From: Achromobacter veterisilvae
Lineage (GTDB): Bacteria > Pseudomonadota > Gammaproteobacteria > Burkholderiales > Burkholderiaceae_B
Reading direction: 5' to 3'
DNA: 64,000 nt
Assembly (NCBI RefSeq): GCF_900496975.1
Contig: NZ_UFQC01000002.1
Location: 62,001 to 126,000 of the forward strand
Shown here: positions 54,875 to 63,424 of the stretch, one piece after another
Layout: each line of letters begins with the position of its first letter
Numbering within the stretch: the first letter of the stretch is position 1
Position numbers and translations under genes: made by a program
Notes under the pieces: generated by a model
Database searches by the model: none
Seen by the model: only the letters and a program-made list of their open reading frames with translations
Told to the model about the DNA's origin: nothing

Positions 54875-57292
54875 ATGCACATGCCTTTCCTTTCCCCCCG
54901 TTCCACACGCCGGCGCGCAACCGCGCGCCTGCCGGCCGCCGCCGCGATCGCCGCCGCGGCGCTCATCGGCCTGGCCGCGCCCTGCGCCTTGCAGGCGCAG
55001 ACTCCGCGCGCCTCGCCCGCGCCGGACGAGCGCGACTACGACATTCCTGCCGGCGAACTGAGCCGCGTGCTGACCGAGTTCGCCGTGCAGGCCGGCATCC
55101 AGGTCTCGGTAGAGGCCTCGCTCACAACCGGGCGCCAGAGCCCGGGATTGCGGGGAAGGCAATCGGCCTGGTCGGGCCTGAACGCCATCCTGGCCGGCAC
55201 CGGCCTGCGGCCGGAGCGGCGCGGCAACGCCTACACGGTGCGTCCGGCGCCGGCGGTCGACGCAGTCACCCTGCCCGGCATTACCGTACAGGGCAACACC
55301 GCCGCCGCCCTGCAGCAAGAGGGGCTGGCCAGCGACGGCTACCGCGTCTCGACCATCTCCTCCACGGGCGCGCTGGGCCGCATGGAGTTGCGCAATGCCC
55401 CCTATTCGTTCAGCGTCGTGCCGCGCGAACTGCTGCAGAACGTCCAGGCGCAATCGCCCGACGACGTGTACAAGATCAACCCGTCGACCATGACGCAGAC
55501 GCCGCAGCTCAGCGGCTGGGCGCCGATGGTCAAGATCCGCGGCTTCAACAGCTACGATCGGGCCGAGGAAGGCCTGCGCCGCTCGTTCGGTTTCGCCGCC
55601 TCGCTCGAAGACAAGGAGCGCGTCGAGGTCCTGAGCGGCCTGTCGGGCTTTCTCTACGGCGCGGCCTCGCCCGGCGGCATGGTGAACTACGTCCACAAGC
55701 GGCCCACGCCGGAGCGCCTGAACAGCATCACGGCGGGCAATTACGGCGGCGGCCAATACTATGTGCACGGCGACTTCGGCGGCCCTTTCGACAGCAACGG
55801 CAAGATCGGCTATCGCGTGAACCTGGTGCGCCAGAATGGCGACACCGCCGTGGACGACCAGAAGATCGACCGCAGCCTGGCGAGCCTGGCGCTGGATTTC
55901 AATATCACCGACCGCTTCAAGCTGGAACTCGGCGCCTCTTACAGCGACTACAAGATGACGGCCCCCACGGCGTACTGGTTCGTCCGCGATGACCTTTCCC
56001 GTCCCAAGGCGCCGGACGCGGGCAAGAACTGGGGCCAGCCCTGGATCCGCGATGAAACCGAAAGCCGGAAGTGGATGGCCCGCATGACCTACGAGGCCAG
56101 CGACCACCTGACGCTGCGCGTCGCGCATCTGCGCGAATACCAGGACAGGCCCGTCCAGTACCACACCATGAACTCGCTGCGCTCGTCCACCCAATACGCG
56201 CAATTGCGGCAGAAGGTCGGGCCGACCAGCACCGAATCCGAAGCCTGGCAGGCCCTGGCGGACATTTCATTCGACACCGGACCGATAGCCCACCAGATCA
56301 CCATGGGCTACTACGGATACATGGACAAGCAGTGGCAATCCACCTACTTCCCCAGCACCGGCTATGTCGGCCCGTACAGCCTGGACTCGCCGACGCATGT
56401 GCCGGAACCTGCCTGGCCGTCCGACGCTTCCGCAAAAACTTACTACGCCAGCCGCATCCGCAACGACAATTTCATGATCGGCGACCTGATCCGCTTCAAC
56501 GAACAATGGTCCGTCCTGGCGGGCGTCAATCGCAGCACCATCAAGGCGATGGAGCGCGACGAGAACGGCGCCGCCAGCCAACCCGACTACGATCGCGGGC
56601 TGACCTCGCCGAACGTGTCGCTGATGTTCATGCCCACGCCCTGGCTGACGGCCTACGCCACCTACCTCGAAGGCCTGGAACAAGGCGGCGTGGCGCCCGA
56701 CGAGGCGGTCAACCGCGGGCAAGTCCTGTCGCCCATGCGCAGCAAACAGCGCGAACTGGGGCTGAAGGCCGAGTTGGGCGGCGTGCTGGTGAGCGGCGCG
56801 CTGTTCGACATCGAGAAAGCCTATGAATACGCCAACGACGCGAATGTGTACGTACAGAGCGGCACCCAACGCCATCGCGGCGCCGAAGTCTCGGCAATGG
56901 GCAAAGTCACGGATGCCTGGACCGTGGTGGGCGGCGCGACGCTGCTGACGGCCCGCGTCGAAGGCAGCGACAATGACGGCAATGCCCCGATCAACGTGCC
57001 CAAGCTGACGGCCAAACTGTATTCGGAATACGCGCTGCCCTTCGCTCCCGGCCTCAGCCTGACCGGCGGCGTCTATTACGTCGGCAAGCAGTGGGCCACG
57101 GCCACCAACACCAGCCGGCTGCCCTCGTACACGACCTTCGATCTCGGCCTGCGCTACGCGACCAAGGTAACGGGCCGGCCTCTCACGCTGCGCCTGAACG
57201 TCAACAACGTGGCCAACCGGAGCTACTGGCTCAACAGCTACTACCTGGGCAGCCCGCGCAGCATCGCGCTGTCGGCCCAGATGCAGTTCTGA
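54875..57292 (+). CDS. TonB-dependent ferrisiderophore-type receptor with signalling (STN) domain
   Basis: 805 residues. Signal peptide to about 45 (ending ALQAQ). The STN signalling domain spans about 53-125 (YDIPAGELSRVLTEFAVQAGIQVSVE) and a TonB-box-like VTLPGITVQGN follows. The plug contains PYSFSVVPRELLQN and YGAASPGGMVNYVHKRPT, and a 22-strand barrel ends in QMQF. The STN domain fits cell-surface signalling with the FecI/FecR pair immediately upstream. The ligand is a ferric siderophore by family. The specific compound is unknown and no synthesis genes are nearby. ATG at 54875 gives the signal peptide; 54881 is an alternative. Confidence 0.94.
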   Translation: MHMPFLSPRSTRRRATARLPAAAAIAAAALIGLAAPCALQAQTPRASPAPDERDYDIPAGELSRVLTEFAVQAGIQVSVEASLTTGRQSPGLRGRQSAWSGLNAILAGTGLRPERRGNAYTVRPAPAVDAVTLPGITVQGNTAAALQQEGLASDGYRVSTISSTGALGRMELRNAPYSFSVVPRELLQNVQAQSPDDVYKINPSTMTQTPQLSGWAPMVKIRGFNSYDRAEEGLRRSFGFAASLEDKERVEVLSGLSGFLYGAASPGGMVNYVHKRPTPERLNSITAGNYGGGQYYVHGDFGGPFDSNGKIGYRVNLVRQNGDTAVDDQKIDRSLASLALDFNITDRFKLELGASYSDYKMTAPTAYWFVRDDLSRPKAPDAGKNWGQPWIRDETESRKWMARMTYEASDHLTLRVAHLREYQDRPVQYHTMNSLRSSTQYAQLRQKVGPTSTESEAWQALADISFDTGPIAHQITMGYYGYMDKQWQSTYFPSTGYVGPYSLDSPTHVPEPAWPSDASAKTYYASRIRNDNFMIGDLIRFNEQWSVLAGVNRSTIKAMERDENGAASQPDYDRGLTSPNVSLMFMPTPWLTAYATYLEGLEQGGVAPDEAVNRGQVLSPMRSKQRELGLKAELGGVLVSGALFDIEKAYEYANDANVYVQSGTQRHRGAEVSAMGKVTDAWTVVGGATLLTARVEGSDNDGNAPINVPKLTAKLYSEYALPFAPGLSLTGGVYYVGKQWATATNTSRLPSYTTFDLGLRYATKVTGRPLTLRLNVNNVANRSYWLNSYYLGSPRSIALSAQMQF

Positions 57293-57296
57293 GAAC

Positions 57297-58199
57297 TCAG
57301 TCGGCAAACTCGTCGACCACCACTTGCCGCAGCCACTGGTTGGCCTGCTCGCGGTGGTTGCGGGCATGCCAGAACACGTTGATGACCGACTCCGGGATCT
57401 TCACCGGACAGGCCGCGATGGCCAGGCCGAACGGCCCGCAGGCGCAATCCGCGAAACGCCGCGGCACCACCGCGATCATGTCGGTGGCCTGCAACACCGG
57501 CCCCACCGCCATGAAATGCGGCACCGTCAGGCGCACGCGCCGGCGGATGCCGGCCTGCCCGATCACCTCGTCCACCACGCCGTGGCCGGTGCCTTCCGAC
57601 ACGATGGCCACGTGCTCCGCCGCGCGGAACTGTCGGGCCGATACGCCGGTGCGCGCCAGGGGATGGTCGCGCCGGAAAATGCAGACATAGGGCTGGCGGA
57701 ACAGCAGCCGCTGGAAAAAGCCGCTTTTCAGACCGGGCAGGAAGCCCATGGCCAGGTCGATCCGGCCGCGTTCCATCTCGTCTTTCACATCGATCGAGGT
57801 CGTGCGCACGGTGCGGACGGTGACGCCCGGCGCGGCGCGCTCCAGGGCGCGCATCAGCCGGGGCAGGAAGTAGGTCTCGCCCACGTCGTTCACGCCGATC
57901 ACGAACGCGCGCTCGCTGTGCGCGGGATCGAACGCGGCGCGGGCGTTCAGCGTGCTGTGCAGCGCGTCCAGGGCATCGGCGATCGGCCGCGCCAGCGCTT
58001 CGGCGTAGGGCGTGGGCACCATGCCGCGCGAGGTCCGCAGGAACAGCTCGTCGCCCAGCAGCTTGCGCAGCCGGCCCAGCGCATTGCTGACCCCGGGCTG
58101 CGAAATGCCCAGGCTCTCCGCCACGGCCGATACCCGGCCGTGTTTCCGCAGTTCGTTGAAGACGACCAGCAGGTTCAGGTCCACGTCTTGCAGGTTCAT
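57297..58199 (-). CDS. NahR/NagR-like LysR-family activator
   Basis: 300 residues. N-terminus MNLQDVDLNLLVVFNELRKHGRVSAVAESLG and LFLRTSRGMVPTPYAEAL closely follow the NahR pattern as I recall it. FVIGVNDVGETYFLPRLM, GTGHGVVDEVIGQAGIRR and VPHFMAVGPVLQATDMIAVVP also match that protein's layout. NahR answers to salicylate, which fits the divergent NagG/NagH-type genes. The stop lies 4 bp beyond the convergent receptor gene's end. Confidence 0.9.
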   Translation of the reverse strand: MNLQDVDLNLLVVFNELRKHGRVSAVAESLGISQPGVSNALGRLRKLLGDELFLRTSRGMVPTPYAEALARPIADALDALHSTLNARAAFDPAHSERAFVIGVNDVGETYFLPRLMRALERAAPGVTVRTVRTTSIDVKDEMERGRIDLAMGFLPGLKSGFFQRLLFRQPYVCIFRRDHPLARTGVSARQFRAAEHVAIVSEGTGHGVVDEVIGQAGIRRRVRLTVPHFMAVGPVLQATDMIAVVPRRFADCACGPFGLAIAACPVKIPESVINVFWHARNHREQANQWLRQVVVDEFAD

Positions 58200-58210
58200 G
58201 CGCTTGTCTC

Positions 58211-58230
58211 CACCAATATTTGTTTTGGTG
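58211..58230. promoter_or_regulatory. Candidate LysR-type operator in the divergent gap
   Basis: CACCAATATTTGTTTTGGTG has perfect 6-base arms (CACCAA/TTGGTG) and an 8-base AT-rich centre, 11 bp upstream of the LysR start codon. It could be the autoregulatory site. The gap to the dioxygenase gene (58200-58359) is AT-rich to about 58265. Confidence 0.45.
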
Positions 58231-58359
58231 ATTTATCTCATCATGCAGATTCTATTTATTTATTTCATGGCCTGCCCGATCATGCGACAAACGCCCGCGC
58301 CCATGCCGCGCGGGCTCTGCCCGGCCGTCCCGCGGCCAGCCGAACCAAGGAGACCCTCC

Positions 58360-59601
58360 ATGCATTCCTGTACGCCGCCCTGGGAAGGGGACGGCTCCCA
58401 CCGCATTCCGTTCGGCGTCTACACCGACGCCGCCCTGCACCAGCGCGAACTGGGCCGCTTCTTCTACCGCGCGCACTGGTGCTACGTGGGCCTGGAAGCC
58501 GAGATCCCCAACCCGGGCGACTTCAAGCGCACCGCCGTGGGCGAGCGTTCGGTCATCCTGCTGCGGGACAACGACGGCCGGGTGCGCGTGGTGGAAAACG
58601 TGTGCGCCCACCGCGGCGTGCAGTTCTGCCGCGAACGCTCCGGCAACCGCAGTGAATTCGTCTGCCCCTACCACCAGTGGAACTACGACCTGCAAGGCAA
58701 CCTGATCGGCGTGCCCTTCCGGCGCGGCGTCAAGCAGGACGGCCAGGTCAACGGCGGCATGCCGCCCGACTTCAAGCCCGAAGAGCACGGCCTGACCAGG
58801 CTGGCCGTGGCCTGCCGCAACGGCGTGGTGTTCGCCTCGTTCGACCACGGCGTGGAGCCGCTGGAAGACTACCTGGGGCCGGACATCCTGCATTATTTCG
58901 ACCGCGTCTTCGACGGCCGCGAGCTGGTAATCCACGGCTACAGCCGCCAGCGCATCCCGGGCAACTGGAAACTGATGCAGGAGAACATCAAGGACCCCTA
59001 CCACCCCGGCCTGCTGCACACCTGGTTCGTCACCTTCGGCCTGTGGCGGGCGGACAACCGCTCCGAACTGAAGATGGACCGCCATTTCCGCCACGCGGCG
59101 ATGATCTCCACCCGCGGCCAGGGCGGCAAGGGCAGCGTGACCAGCGGCGTGTCGAGCTTCAAGGAACAGATGTCGCTCCACGACGACCGCTTCCTCGACA
59201 TCGTGCCGGAACCGTGGTGGAACGGCCCGACCGCCGTGCTGATGACGCTGTTTCCCAGCGTCGTCATCCAGCAGCAGGTGAATTCGCTGTCCACCCGCCA
59301 CATCCAGCCGGTGGGCCACGACGCCTTCGATTTCGTCTGGACGCACTTCGGCTTCGCCGACGACACGCCCGAGATGACGCGCCGCCGCCTGCGCCAGGCC
59401 AATCTGTTCGGCCCGGCGGGCTTCGTGTCCGCGGACGACGGCGAGGTCATCGAGTTCTCGCAATCGGGCTTCGAGCAGAAGCCCTGGCACCGCAGCGTGG
59501 CGGAGCTGGGCGGCAAGACGGCCGAGAACACCGGCCACATGGTGACCGAAACGCTGATCCGCGGCATGTACGCGTACTGGCGGCGGGTGATGGAGGCCTG
59601 A
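58360..59601 (+). CDS. Rieske oxygenase large subunit, probable salicylate 5-hydroxylase type (NagG-like)
   Basis: 413 residues. Rieske ligands are Cys82/His84 (CAHRG) and Cys102/His105 (CPYHQW). The mononuclear iron motif is in NWKLMQENIKDPYHPGLLH. Segments such as HWCYVGLEAEIPNPGDFKRT and VNSLSTRHIQP agree with the salicylate 5-hydroxylase/anthranilate dioxygenase branch as I recall it. Salicylate to gentisate is the favoured reaction because of the NahR-like regulator. AGGAG lies 8 bases before the ATG. The small subunit gene starts 2 bp after the stop. Confidence 0.88.
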   Translation: MHSCTPPWEGDGSHRIPFGVYTDAALHQRELGRFFYRAHWCYVGLEAEIPNPGDFKRTAVGERSVILLRDNDGRVRVVENVCAHRGVQFCRERSGNRSEFVCPYHQWNYDLQGNLIGVPFRRGVKQDGQVNGGMPPDFKPEEHGLTRLAVACRNGVVFASFDHGVEPLEDYLGPDILHYFDRVFDGRELVIHGYSRQRIPGNWKLMQENIKDPYHPGLLHTWFVTFGLWRADNRSELKMDRHFRHAAMISTRGQGGKGSVTSGVSSFKEQMSLHDDRFLDIVPEPWWNGPTAVLMTLFPSVVIQQQVNSLSTRHIQPVGHDAFDFVWTHFGFADDTPEMTRRRLRQANLFGPAGFVSADDGEVIEFSQSGFEQKPWHRSVAELGGKTAENTGHMVTETLIRGMYAYWRRVMEA

Positions 59602-59603
59602 CG

Positions 59604-60077
59604 ATGCTGGACTTTCCCCTCTACTACCAACTGACCTGCCTGTACAACGACTACGCCGCCGCGCTGGACGCGGAGGAATGGGAGAAATGGCCCGACTTCT
59701 TCCTGGAGGACTGCGTGTACAAGGTGCTGCCGCGCGAAAACCACGAGCGCGGCTATCCGCTGGCGACCATGGCTTTCGAAAGCCGCGGCATGCTGAAGGA
59801 CCGCATCTACGGCGCCACCGACACGATCTTCCACGATCCCTACTACCAGCGCCACGTGGTGGGCGCGCCGCGCGTGCTGTCGGTGCAGGGCGACCGCATC
59901 GAATCCGAAGCCAACTACGCCGTGTTCCGCACCAAGCCCAGCCAGTTGACCACCGTGTTCAACGTGGGCCGCTACCAGGACGTGGTGCGCCGCGGCCCGG
60001 ACGGCCTGAAGTTCGAGTCGCGGCTGTGCATTTTCGACAGCGAACTGGTGCCGAATTCGCTCATCTACCCCATCTGA
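59604..60077 (+). CDS. Rieske oxygenase small subunit (NagH-like)
   Basis: 157 residues, NTF2-like small-subunit family. LTCLYNDYAAALDAEEWEKWPDFFLEDCVYKVLPREN is the characteristic start and CIFDSELVPNSLIYPI the typical end. It packs with the large subunit encoded immediately upstream. Confidence 0.9.
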   Translation: MLDFPLYYQLTCLYNDYAAALDAEEWEKWPDFFLEDCVYKVLPRENHERGYPLATMAFESRGMLKDRIYGATDTIFHDPYYQRHVVGAPRVLSVQGDRIESEANYAVFRTKPSQLTTVFNVGRYQDVVRRGPDGLKFESRLCIFDSELVPNSLIYPI

Positions 60078-60092
60078 CCAGGACACAGCACC

Positions 60093-60404
60093 ATGAGCAT
60101 GCAATGGATCAAGGCCGTCGCGCGGGCCGACGTGCCGGAAGAGGACGTGATCGCCGTGGAGGCGGGCGGCCGCGAAATCGCGCTCTACGGCGTGGACGGC
60201 GAGGTCTACGCGACCGACAACCTCTGTACGCACGGCAATGCGCGGCTGTGCGACGGTTTCCTGACCGGGCACGAGATCGAATGCCCGCTGCACCAGGGCC
60301 GTTTCGACGTGCGCGACGGCCGGGCGCTCTGTTCGCCGCTGCGCGACAACCTCGCCACCTACCCCGTCAGGATCGAGGACGGCGTGGTGTTCGTGGCGTT
60401 GTAG
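60093..60404 (+). CDS. Rieske-type [2Fe-2S] ferredoxin
   Basis: 103 residues, bacterial dioxygenase ferredoxin. The cluster ligands are Cys45/His47 (CTHGNARL) and Cys64/His67 (CPLHQGRF). It carries electrons from a flavoprotein reductase to the oxygenase. No reductase gene follows: tcdA converges 10 bp downstream. The reductase must be encoded elsewhere, for instance by another aromatic operon. Confidence 0.93.
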   Translation: MSMQWIKAVARADVPEEDVIAVEAGGREIALYGVDGEVYATDNLCTHGNARLCDGFLTGHEIECPLHQGRFDVRDGRALCSPLRDNLATYPVRIEDGVVFVAL

Positions 60405-60414
60405 GGGCCGGCGC

Positions 60415-61254
60415 TCAGACCGCCAGCCGCAGCGCCTCGTTGGCCGCGGCCATGCCCATGGCCGCGGTCACCGTCACGACCGAGCCGTAGCCGGCGCAGG
60501 ACAGGCCCTGCGGCGCCAGTGTCTGCCCCGAGGCGCCCATGTCGTCCTCGCCCTCGGTGGGCCGGGTCCAGGCGTCCGGCAGGATGGCGGGCTGGTCGAA
60601 CCACAAGGCGTGGATGCCCATCTTCGGCACGCGCTTCAGGGCCCGCCCGTTCTGGTCGGAGGCGCGCGGAAAGCCGTGTTCGCGCCGCAGCTTGTTGCGC
60701 AGCTTCGACAGCAGCGCGTCGTTCACCGCCGCGGACAGGTCGCCCGCCCGCAAGGCCAGGGGATCCGTCTTGCCTCCCGCCCCGCCGCACAGCAGCATGG
60801 GCGCGCCCAGCGCCCGCGCATGCAGGATCATCGCGATCTTGGCCGCCGCCTGGTCGGTGCAGTCGATGATGACGGTGTACGGGCCCGGCAGCACCTCGGC
60901 CACGTTGTCGGGCGACACGAAGTCGTCGACCCGCGTGAGCCGGCATTCCGGATTGATGGCCAGCACCCGTTCGGCCATCGCATCCACCTTGGATTGCCCG
61001 AGCGTCGACGTCAGCGCGTGGATCTGCCGGTTGACGTTGGATTCGGCGATGTGGTCCAGGTCGATCAGCGTCAGCGCCCCGACCCCGCAGCGGGCCAGCG
61101 CCTCCACCGTCCAGGACCCGACGCCCCCCAGGCCGGCGACCGCGACGTGGGCGTTACGGAGGCGGGCCGGGGCTTCGGGGCCGTAGAGGCGGGAGAGGCC
61201 GCCGAAGCGGCGGTCCAGGTCGGCGGGTTCCGGGGGGTGGGCGGGGGAGTTCAT
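60415..61254 (-). CDS. tcdA: tRNA threonylcarbamoyladenosine dehydratase (TcdA/CsdL)
   Basis: 279 residues, E1/ThiF-like adenylating enzyme. RFGGLSRLYGPEAPARLRNAHVAVAGLGGVGSWTVEALARCGVG holds the ATP site, and DLDHIAESNVNRQIHAL and DCTDQAAAKIAMI follow. It dehydrates t6A37 in tRNA to the cyclic form. It converges with the ferredoxin gene and is preceded by the repeat-rich gap 61255-61993. Confidence 0.93.
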   Translation of the reverse strand: MNSPAHPPEPADLDRRFGGLSRLYGPEAPARLRNAHVAVAGLGGVGSWTVEALARCGVGALTLIDLDHIAESNVNRQIHALTSTLGQSKVDAMAERVLAINPECRLTRVDDFVSPDNVAEVLPGPYTVIIDCTDQAAAKIAMILHARALGAPMLLCGGAGGKTDPLALRAGDLSAAVNDALLSKLRNKLRREHGFPRASDQNGRALKRVPKMGIHALWFDQPAILPDAWTRPTEGEDDMGASGQTLAPQGLSCAGYGSVVTVTAAMGMAAANEALRLAV

Positions 61255-61316
61255 GGGGTTGTATTTTATGGCAGGCGTTGTTTGTAGGGCGGAGCTTGGT
61301 TTTTAAGACGCCCGTC

Positions 61317-61462
61317 GCGGCGGCGCCTGGGGTGGCGCGGGTCAACGATTGCGGTCCGGAGCCTTCGCTCCGGACTTCCCCTGCGTCATCCTCGTCCGCC
61401 TTCGGCTCCCTTCGGATTCCCTCGGGCTTATCGACTCCCCGCGCCACCCCAGGCGCCGCCGC
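61317..61462. repeat. 25-bp perfect inverted repeat in a long non-coding gap
   Basis: The arms 61317-61341 and 61438-61462 are exact reverse complements (CGGCGCCTGGGGTGGCGCGG is the inner part of the left arm). Between them is a hairpin GTCCGGAGC-CTTC-GCTCCGGAC and Arg/Ser-coding-like sequence. To 61620 the stretch carries another short hairpin (CGCCAAAG...CTTTGGCG). No ORF here has family resemblance. It looks like a dispersed intergenic element rather than a gene. Confidence 0.8.
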
Positions 61463-61650
61463 GCCAGGCTCCGTTGCCTGGATCTTGAAGGTCGCCGGGA
61501 CGGACGGTGTGCTTGGCATTCTTCTCCCCGGCAAGGAGTGGTGGAAGATCTTGCAGGGACGCCAAAGCCGGCCGCGCGGGCGGCCTTCTTTGGCGTATGG
61601 GCACTGTTGGCCGTAGCGCTGGACGCTGCGCGCCTGCGCATAACATCGCC

Positions 61651-61981
61651 AGTGTCTGACACCCGATGAAACGCCCGCCATGCCTTGCCGGTGCACCACG
61701 GGTGTCTGACACCCTCGGATATCCGTTGGTGTCAGACACCCGCGAGGCACCCATGCAACTTGACCGTCGTCGTGCAAGGATGTCAGACACTAGCGTGGGG
61801 GTGCAGATCACTAGTTGTCAAAAGGCCGCCGACGGACCCAGGTGTCTGACACCCAATGAAACGCCCTCCATGCGTTGCCGGTGCACCACGGGTGTCTGAC
61901 ACCCTCGGATATACGTTGGTGTCTGACACCCGCGGAGCACCCATGCAACTTGACCGTCGCCGTGCAAGGGTGTCAGACACT
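61651..61981. repeat. Palindrome array E: eight copies as a 190-bp tandem duplication
   Basis: Copies begin at 61651, 61700, 61727, 61777, 61840, 61890, 61917 and 61967. The first four and last four are one 141-base unit repeated at 189-190 bases, with intervals 49, 27, 50 and then 50, 27, 50. Sequence between copies (for example TGAAACGCC and ACCCATGCAACTTGACCGTC) is also conserved between the two units. It lies between tcdA and the efflux outer-membrane gene. The outermost copies are slightly degenerate (AGTGTC or GACACT). Confidence 0.95.
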
Positions 61982-61993
61982 GGCCCGCGCATC

Positions 61994-63424
61994 TCACGAA
62001 CCCGTCGCTCCGCCAGCAAGCGCCGCCGCATCATCCCCGCCCAGCGCCTGATACACCGTCACCTGGTTCACCAGCCGGTTCAGCATGTTCTCGTCCCGCG
62101 CGATCTCGGCCGTCCTGCGTTTTTCCTGCGCGTCCAGCCAATCCTTCAGCGGCACCGCTCCCGCCCGGTACCGCACCTCGTACAGACTTTCCGCCTGGCG
62201 CGCCGCGCTCAGGGAAACGTCCAATTGCGCCGCCTGGAGCGCCAGTTGCGTCCGGTTCGACAACGCGTTCTCCACGTCCGCCATCGCCTGGTACAGCGAC
62301 TGCCGGAAGTTCACCACGCGTTCCTCGTAGTCCGCCTTGGAGATCTTGATGTTGAGCTGCATCTGGTTCCATTGCAGGAATGGCAGCGTCAGCCCCGCCC
62401 CCAGGGATCCGATGGGGTTGCGCAGGATGTCGGACAGCGTCGGGCTCGCGCTGCCCAAGGCGCCCGTGAGGGTCAAGGGCGGATAGAAGCTGGCGCGGGT
62501 CGCGTCGACGGTGGCCAGGGCTTCCCGCAGGCGGAGTTCGGCGGCGCGCAGGTCGGGGCGGCGGCCCAGCAATTCAGCGGGAACACCGGCGCGGGCGTCG
62601 GGCAGCGGATATCGCGGCAAACGCGCCGGATCCGCCATGGTGCGCTCCGGCGGGCCGTCGAACAGGATGGCCAGCGCGTTCGCGTATTCCACCCGCGCCT
62701 GCACCAGCAGCGCATGGGCGGCCTGCTGGCTGGCCACGGTCTGCTCGGCCTCGGCCATTTCCAGCGCCGACGCGCCGCCCGCCGCGTACTGGGCGCGCAC
62801 CAGGTCCTGCGTCTTGCGGGCGTAGGCGATGCTCTCTTGGCTGCTGACGATGCGCTGGTTGATGAAGGCGGTCTGCCAGTACAGCGTGGCGGTGGTGCCC
62901 ACCAGCGACAGGGCCGCGCTCTGGCGGTCCTGTTCGGTGGCCAGCGCTTCCCATTGCGCGGCGTCGCGCTGGCGGGACAGCTTGCCCCACAGGTCCACCT
63001 CGTAGCTGACGGTCAGCTCCGCCGTGTTGTTCCGGGTGGTGAGGCGTTCGCCGCTCAGCGTGCGCGTGCGGGTGACGTTGGCGCTGCCGCCCAGTTGCGG
63101 AAACAACTGGTCCTCGGACAGGCCCGCCTGGTACTGGGCCCGCCGCACTCGGATGGCGGCCGCGGCCAGGTCGTTGTTGCGCGCCAGCGCGCCCTCGACC
63201 AGGCCCGTCAGCACCGGGTCGTTGAAATTCCGCCACCACGCGCCGCCCTCGGCCAGCAGGGCGGCCCGGGCGTCCGCCGCCGGGGCATGGGACCAGGCCG
63301 CGGGCACGGAGGCGGCCGGCGGCTCGTAATCGGTGCGCAGCAGGCCGCCGCAGCCGCCCAGCGCGAACAGCAGCGCCAGGGAGGCGGGCTTGCAGATCAG
63401 GGAAACCGCTTTCATCGTTTTCAT
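61994..63424 (-). CDS. RND/MacAB-type outer-membrane efflux lipoprotein (OprM/NodT family)
   Basis: 476 residues. The signal peptide ends in a lipobox FALGGC, so the mature N-terminus is lipidated at about Cys25. Two OEP repeats form the trimeric channel: [24 protein letters not shown] and [33 protein letters not shown]. It forms the outer-membrane exit of a tripartite pump. The start codon overlaps the stop of the macB-like gene (ATGA), so this channel serves that exporter. Confidence 0.94.
   Translation of the reverse strand: MKTMKAVSLICKPASLALLFALGGCGGLLRTDYEPPAASVPAAWSHAPAADARAALLAEGGAWWRNFNDPVLTGLVEGALARNNDLAAAAIRVRRAQYQAGLSEDQLFPQLGGSANVTRTRTLSGERLTTRNNTAELTVSYEVDLWGKLSRQRDAAQWEALATEQDRQSAALSLVGTTATLYWQTAFINQRIVSSQESIAYARKTQDLVRAQYAAGGASALEMAEAEQTVASQQAAHALLVQARVEYANALAILFDGPPERTMADPARLPRYPLPDARAGVPAELLGRRPDLRAAELRLREALATVDATRASFYPPLTLTGALGSASPTLSDILRNPIGSLGAGLTLPFLQWNQMQLNIKISKADYEERVVNFRQSLYQAMADVENALSNRTQLALQAAQLDVSLSAARQAESLYEVRYRAGAVPLKDWLDAQEKRRTAEIARDENMLNRLVNQVTVYQALGGDDAAALAGGATGS

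Noticed and set aside
61278-61811. Hypothetical proteins of 112-207 residues on both strands of the repeat-rich gap
   Set aside because: The frames overlap each other, consist of low-complexity Pro/Arg/Ser runs, and cross the inverted repeat and palindromes.
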